Source of the DNA: Pseudomonadota bacterium
GTDB lineage: Bacteria > Pseudomonadota > Gammaproteobacteria > Burkholderiales > Rhodocyclaceae
Assembly (NCBI GenBank): GCA_030917225.1
Contig: JAUPVD010000391.1
Span: 1 to 10,344 of the forward strand
Length of the DNA: 10,344 bases
Direction of reading: 5' to 3'
The position numbers and the translations under genes are program-made. The notes under the pieces are model-generated. The model was given only the letters and a program-made list of their open reading frames with translations, was not told the DNA's origin and did no database searches. Positions within the stretch are counted from its first letter, which is position 1. Each line of letters begins with the position of its first letter. Shown one piece after another: positions 7,946-10,344 of the stretch.

Positions 7946-8497
7946 ATGCGTCGCACCCTGCTAGCCCTCGCACTTGCCGCTCCGCTGACCGCACTCGCCG
8001 GCCCGACGATCGACAAGATCAGCGCCACGCCATCGCCGTCGAAGACCGGCGAAACGGTCACCATCACGATCGAGGCCAGCGATGCCGAGAACGGCATGTG
8101 CGGCCTCTCGCTGAACTGGGGCGACGGCAACAAGATGCCGCCCAAGAAGGTGGGCGGCAACCACAAGAACTTCCCGCTCACGATGCAGCACACCTACGCG
8201 AAGGCCGGCACCTACGAGATCAAGGCCGACGGTGCGCGCGCCGAGACCTATCTGCCCTGCATGGGCAAGGTGAAGTACATGCATACGGTTGAAGCGGCTG
8301 CAGCCAAGGCTGGGGCGGCAACGACCAGCGCCTGTCCGGAAGGCTGGAGCCTGAAGGGCAAGACAGCCAAGGATGGCAGCTTCACCTGCACGCCGAAGGC
8401 CAAGGGCGCGAAGAAACCCGAGAAGGAACTGGCCTGCCCGGCCAACACCAGCTACTTCTATGGCAGCAAGGCACTGGGCTGCGAGAAGGCACAGTAA
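7946..8497 (+). CDS. Small exported PKD-like protein with cysteine-rich C-terminal tail
   Basis: This 183-residue protein starts at an ATG preceded by AAGGAGA at good spacing. Residues 1-18 (MRRTLLALALAAPLTALA) form a signal peptide with an A-L-A type cleavage site, so the protein is exported to the periplasm or beyond. Residues about 20-115 look like a PKD/Ig-like beta-sandwich, with LNWGDG at 56-61 and QHTYAKAGTYEIKA at 81-94, the usual WGDG...HtY..aGtY pattern. Two cysteines, C52 and C105, could staple this domain. After an alanine-rich linker (about 116-128) come two short modules, each beginning C-P and ending in C: C130-P...C148 and C164-P...C179, separated by a lysine-rich stretch. Six cysteines in all suggest three disulfides formed by the Dsb system. 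No enzymatic motif is visible. Function unknown; a binding or envelope role is only inference. It appears monocistronic, with a strong terminator just after it. Confidence 0.85.
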   Translation: MRRTLLALALAAPLTALAGPTIDKISATPSPSKTGETVTITIEASDAENGMCGLSLNWGDGNKMPPKKVGGNHKNFPLTMQHTYAKAGTYEIKADGARAETYLPCMGKVKYMHTVEAAAAKAGAATTSACPEGWSLKGKTAKDGSFTCTPKAKGAKKPEKELACPANTSYFYGSKALGCEKAQ

Positions 8498-8521
8498 GGC
8501 CGCAGCAAGTTTTCTTGCCCT

Positions 8522-8559
8522 AATGAAAACGGCGCCGCATGGCGCCGTTTTCATTTTTT
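8522..8559 (+). terminator. Strong intrinsic terminator after the PKD-protein gene
   Basis: A perfect 15-bp stem, AATGAAAACGGCGCC at 8522-8536 against its complement at 8541-8555, encloses the tetraloop GCAT. The T-run at 8554-8559 continues from the stem end. It begins 24 nt after the stop of the 7946-8497 gene. The A/T-rich outer part of the stem means it may also stop transcripts arriving from mscL on the other strand, so it probably serves both convergent genes. Confidence 0.93.
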
Positions 8560-8594
8560 CGTTCTGCTGTCGCTACCGTTGCTTTGCTGCTTTG

Positions 8595-9029
8595 CTATTT
8601 TTTCAGGCTGTCGCGAATTTCCCGCAGCAGCATCACATCTTCCGGCGTCACCGGTTCGGCGGGCGCTTCGGCCGGCGAAGGTGACGAACGCAGACGATTC
8701 ACCTGCTTTATCATCATGAAGATGATGAAGGCCAGGATGACGAAATTGACCGCGATGGTCAGAAAGCTGCCGTAGGCCAGCACCGGCACACCGGCCTTCT
8801 TCAGTGCATCCAGCGTTTGCGCGGTTCCCGGCGGTACCGAGCCGAGCACGACAAACATGTTCGAGAAATCGAGCTTGCCGCCCATGATCAGCGCCACGAT
8901 AGGCATGATCAGGTCGGCCACGACCGATTCGACGATTTTGCCGAAGGCACCGCCGATGATCACGCCGACGGCGAGATCCATGACGTTGCCCTTCACGGCG
9001 AATTCTTTGAACTCCTGCAGCATGCTCAT
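8595..9029 (-). CDS. mscL: Large-conductance mechanosensitive channel MscL
   Basis: At 144 residues it matches the family (E. coli 136). The product forms a homopentameric inner-membrane pore that opens under extreme membrane tension and releases solutes on hypo-osmotic shock. Visible features in order: the amphipathic N-terminal helix [19 protein letters not shown], then the first membrane helix at about 15-43 with [13 protein letters not shown], including G22 and the small-residue face that forms the gate. A periplasmic loop at about 50-84 is followed by the second membrane helix at about 85-109 ([19 protein letters not shown]). A proline/alanine linker and a short C-terminal helix ending in [11 protein letters not shown] (about 128-144) complete it. 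Start chosen at 9029 because AAGGAG sits 5 nt before it; a second ATG two codons later has poorer spacing. It is transcribed alone from its own promoter and converges on the PKD-protein gene. Confidence 0.98.
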   Translation of the reverse strand: MSMLQEFKEFAVKGNVMDLAVGVIIGGAFGKIVESVVADLIMPIVALIMGGKLDFSNMFVVLGSVPPGTAQTLDALKKAGVPVLAYGSFLTIAVNFVILAFIIFMMIKQVNRLRSSPSPAEAPAEPVTPEDVMLLREIRDSLKK

Positions 9030-9067
9030 TGCTTCTCCTTCATCGGTGATTCCATTGGGGTAGAGCG

Positions 9068-9096
9068 ATTATAGGCATACGCCACGCGCCCGAAAA
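9068..9096 (-). promoter_or_regulatory. mscL promoter
   Basis: On the minus strand a perfect TATAAT lies at 9073-9068. The hexamer TTTTCG at 9096-9091, 17 nt upstream, is a weak -35. This predicts a transcript start near 9061 and a leader of about 30 nt containing AAGGAG before the mscL ATG. A strong -10 with a poor -35 is compatible with sigma-70 or with sigma-S, which is known to raise mscL expression in E. coli; which applies here is not shown. Confidence 0.65.
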
Positions 9097-9122
9097 GCCA
9101 CCATCAACCACCGACAACCACC
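9097..9122. repeat. Short direct repeats just upstream of the mscL -35
   Basis: CAACCACC occurs at 9105-9112 and again at 9115-9122, exactly 10 bp apart, with related CCACCAT and CAACAGG on either side. The tract lies immediately upstream of the mscL -35 hexamer, on one helical face, which is where an activator could bind. It may equally be chance low-complexity sequence. Confidence 0.4.
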
Positions 9123-9144
9123 AACAGGCAATTTTTGAATTCCC

Positions 9145-9191
9145 AAAAAAAGCGGCGCAACCCTGCATGAACTTCGGCAGGCGTTGCGCCG
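9145..9191 (-). terminator. Intrinsic terminator of the RTX gene
   Basis: On the minus strand, 18 nt after the RTX stop codon, CGGCGCAAC (9191-9183) pairs with GTTGCGCCG (9161-9153), and CCTGC (9181-9177) pairs with GCAGG (9166-9162). One G is bulged and the loop is 10 nt. The stem is followed after one base by seven T (A-tract 9151-9145 on the plus strand). It separates the RTX gene from mscL on the same strand, so mscL is not expected to be read from RTX transcripts. Confidence 0.92.
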
Positions 9192-9209
9192 GGGGTGAAA
9201 TGAATCGGG

Positions 9210-10344
9210 TCAGGCGAACATGAAATCAGACTGGTTGATGCTGTTTGCGTTGATACCCTGCAACACGATCTCGTCTGCCCCTATCGTAATGACGGTATCG
9301 ACACCAACCTGCGCCACGGCCAGATCACCGTAGCCCGTTGCACCGCTGCCGCGCATATCCAGCTTGTCGTAGTTGTCGCGGTAATCGGCCACCGTGTCGC
9401 GCCCCCAGCCCTGATCGAAGGTGAACACATCGCGGCCGTTGCCACCGTACATGAGGTCGTTGCCAGCTTTGCCATTGAGGATGTCATTGCCGGAATCACC
9501 ACCCCGGATCACTTCGGCACCGGCACTGCCGATGATCGTGTCGTTGCCGCCACCGCCGTCGATGACGACGTGGCCGACCAGGGTGGTGCCGCTAAAATCC
9601 AGCGAATTGGCGTTCCAGTCGCCGAGCAGGCGGCCCTGGTCAGTCAGGCCGGATAGATCGATCGTTTCAATGCCGTTGGCCAGGCTGAAGGCGGTCATGC
9701 CGATGTCTACCCGGGCACCAAAGGCCACGAGACTGTCCGTGCCTTCTCCACCGGAGTAGTTATCCCAACCTTCGAAGTTCGAACACTTGTTGCCCGTCAC
9801 ACGGAACACGTCGTTGCCGGCGCCGCCGCTGACCACGTCGTTACCCTTGTCGGCATAGATCGTGTCGTCGCCCGCGCCACCGTCGATGGTCTGGTTGCCC
9901 CAGCCGCCGCCTTCGATGGTGTCATTACCAGCGCTGCCGGTGATGGTGTCGTTGCCGCCACCGCCGTTGATCGTAACGTTGCCGACCAGCGTCGTGCCGC
10001 TGAAGTCGAGTGAGTTGGCGTTCCAGTCGCCAAGCACACGAACCGGGCCGGTTGCCCCGGTTCCATCGATGGTTTCAATACTATCGGCAGCCGAGAACTG
10101 CTTCATGCCGATATCCACTGCACCGCCGACTGCGGCAATAGTGTCGTTGCCTTCGCCGCCGTTGTAGGTGTCGTAACCTTCCATGCACTTGGCCTTGCTG
10201 TTGGTCACGCGGAAGACGTCGTCACCTGCACCGCCGGCCAGTACATCGTTGCTGCTGCCGCCGTAGATCAGGTCGTTGCCGGCACCGCCGTCGATCGTGT
10301 CGCTGCCCGAGCCGCCATAGACCAGGTCGTTGCCGCCGCCGGCA
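9210..10344 (-). CDS. RTX calcium-binding repeat protein, C-terminal part (probable type I secretion substrate)
   Basis: The frame is open from the right edge (first full codon at 10343) to TGA at 9212-9210, giving 377 C-terminal residues; the true start lies outside. A GTG at 10208 is internal, because the same frame upstream is already RTX sequence (GGSGSDTIDGGAGNDLIYGG). Many nonapeptides of the G-G-x-G-x-D-x-U-x type are visible (GGGGNDTIT, GGAGNDVFR, GGNGRDVFT), which bind calcium and fold as parallel beta-rolls outside the cell. They alternate with long spacer segments, part of 136-residue tandem modules. The last 75 residues (VFTFDQGWGRDTVADY, then DKLDMRG, and finally an end in DFMFA) are the familiar RTX C-terminal cap with a hydrophobic terminus, as seen in type I secretion substrates. 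Unusually for RTX domains there are two cysteines, one per module. No catalytic domain or transporter gene is in the window; function could be adhesin, S-layer-like or enzyme, depending on the unseen N terminus. Confidence 0.9.
   Translation of the reverse strand, partial: AGGGNDLVYGGSGSDTIDGGAGNDLIYGGSSNDVLAGGAGDDVFRVTNSKAKCMEGYDTYNGGEGNDTIAAVGGAVDIGMKQFSAADSIETIDGTGATGPVRVLGDWNANSLDFSGTTLVGNVTINGGGGNDTITGSAGNDTIEGGGWGNQTIDGGAGDDTIYADKGNDVVSGGAGNDVFRVTGNKCSNFEGWDNYSGGEGTDSLVAFGARVDIGMTAFSLANGIETIDLSGLTDQGRLLGDWNANSLDFSGTTLVGHVVIDGGGGNDTIIGSAGAEVIRGGDSGNDILNGKAGNDLMYGGNGRDVFTFDQGWGRDTVADYRDNYDKLDMRGSGATGYGDLAVAQVGVDTVITIGADEIVLQGINANSINQSDFMFA
9426..10208 (-). repeat. Large tandem protein modules inside the RTX gene (408-bp unit)
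   Basis: Module A is encoded at 10208-9801 and module B at about 9800-9426. Both run VT..K.C...EG.D.Y.GGEG, VDIGM..FS, IETID, LGDWNANSLDFSGTTLVG, then RTX nonapeptides. The shared 18-residue block recurs at an offset of exactly 136 residues. Module B is shorter by about one nonapeptide and runs into the C-terminal cap. The sequence between 10209 and the right edge resembles the end of module A, so at least one more module probably precedes it outside the window. Confidence 0.88.

Noticed and set aside
7961-8554. 197-codon minus-strand frame opposite the PKD-protein gene
   Set aside because: The plus-strand gene has a signal peptide, PKD motifs and a good ribosome-binding site. The minus frame starts within the terminator hairpin region and has no family resemblance.
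10206-10208. GTG at 10208 as the start of the RTX gene
   Set aside because: The frame continues upstream with typical RTX nonapeptides to the window edge, so this is an internal valine codon.
9426-10344. Repetitive DNA as a possible CRISPR array or satellite
   Set aside because: The repetition is in-frame coding for calcium-binding nonapeptides, with degenerate DNA and no regular identical repeats and spacers.

Overview
The window is GC-rich chromosomal DNA from a Gram-negative proteobacterium. The best fit is a betaproteobacterium, perhaps of the Rhodocyclales; that placement is inferred from gene style and gene order and was not tested by any search. Most of it is ordinary core genome: an envelope/proteolysis operon, a nitrogen-regulation enzyme and a mechanosensitive channel. 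Two less conserved secreted proteins, a small cysteine-rich PKD-like protein and an RTX calcium-binding protein, are the accessory-looking part.

Layout. Positions 1-4970 hold a tight minus-strand operon, read yhdP, then a carbon-nitrogen hydrolase of the Nit/YbeM type, then tldD (cut by the left edge after 56 codons). The hydrolase reading frame starts inside or immediately after the 3' end of yhdP, and tldD starts 10 nt after the hydrolase stop, so translational coupling is likely. A 169-bp divergent intergenic region (4971-5139) separates yhdP from glnE (plus strand, 5140-7866), which encodes the two-headed adenylyltransferase/adenylyl-removing enzyme acting on glutamine synthetase. A 79-bp gap containing a 30-nt dyad leads to a small exported PKD-like protein with six cysteines (7946-8497). 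That gene ends at a textbook intrinsic terminator with a 15-bp perfect stem (8522-8559). mscL converges on it from the minus strand (8595-9029) and has its own promoter with a perfect TATAAT. From 9210 to the right edge, on the minus strand, lies the C-terminal 377 residues of an RTX repeat protein with a recognisable type I secretion-type C terminus and an intrinsic terminator.

How the genes fit together. YhdP (AsmA-like lipid transport between the membranes), the amidase (probably metabolite repair) and TldD (metalloprotease subunit) form a gene cluster known from other proteobacteria, though no shared pathway is visible from sequence. GlnE and MscL are independent housekeeping functions. 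The RTX protein contains large duplicated modules of 136 residues, each with a cysteine-containing insertion. An 18-residue block in them is identical although its DNA differs at eight synonymous sites. I see no mobile elements, CRISPR arrays, tRNA or rRNA genes and no obvious undescribed multi-gene system. The points most worth a second look are the cysteine-rich PKD protein, the modular RTX protein, and the dyad and repeat elements in the short intergenic regions.
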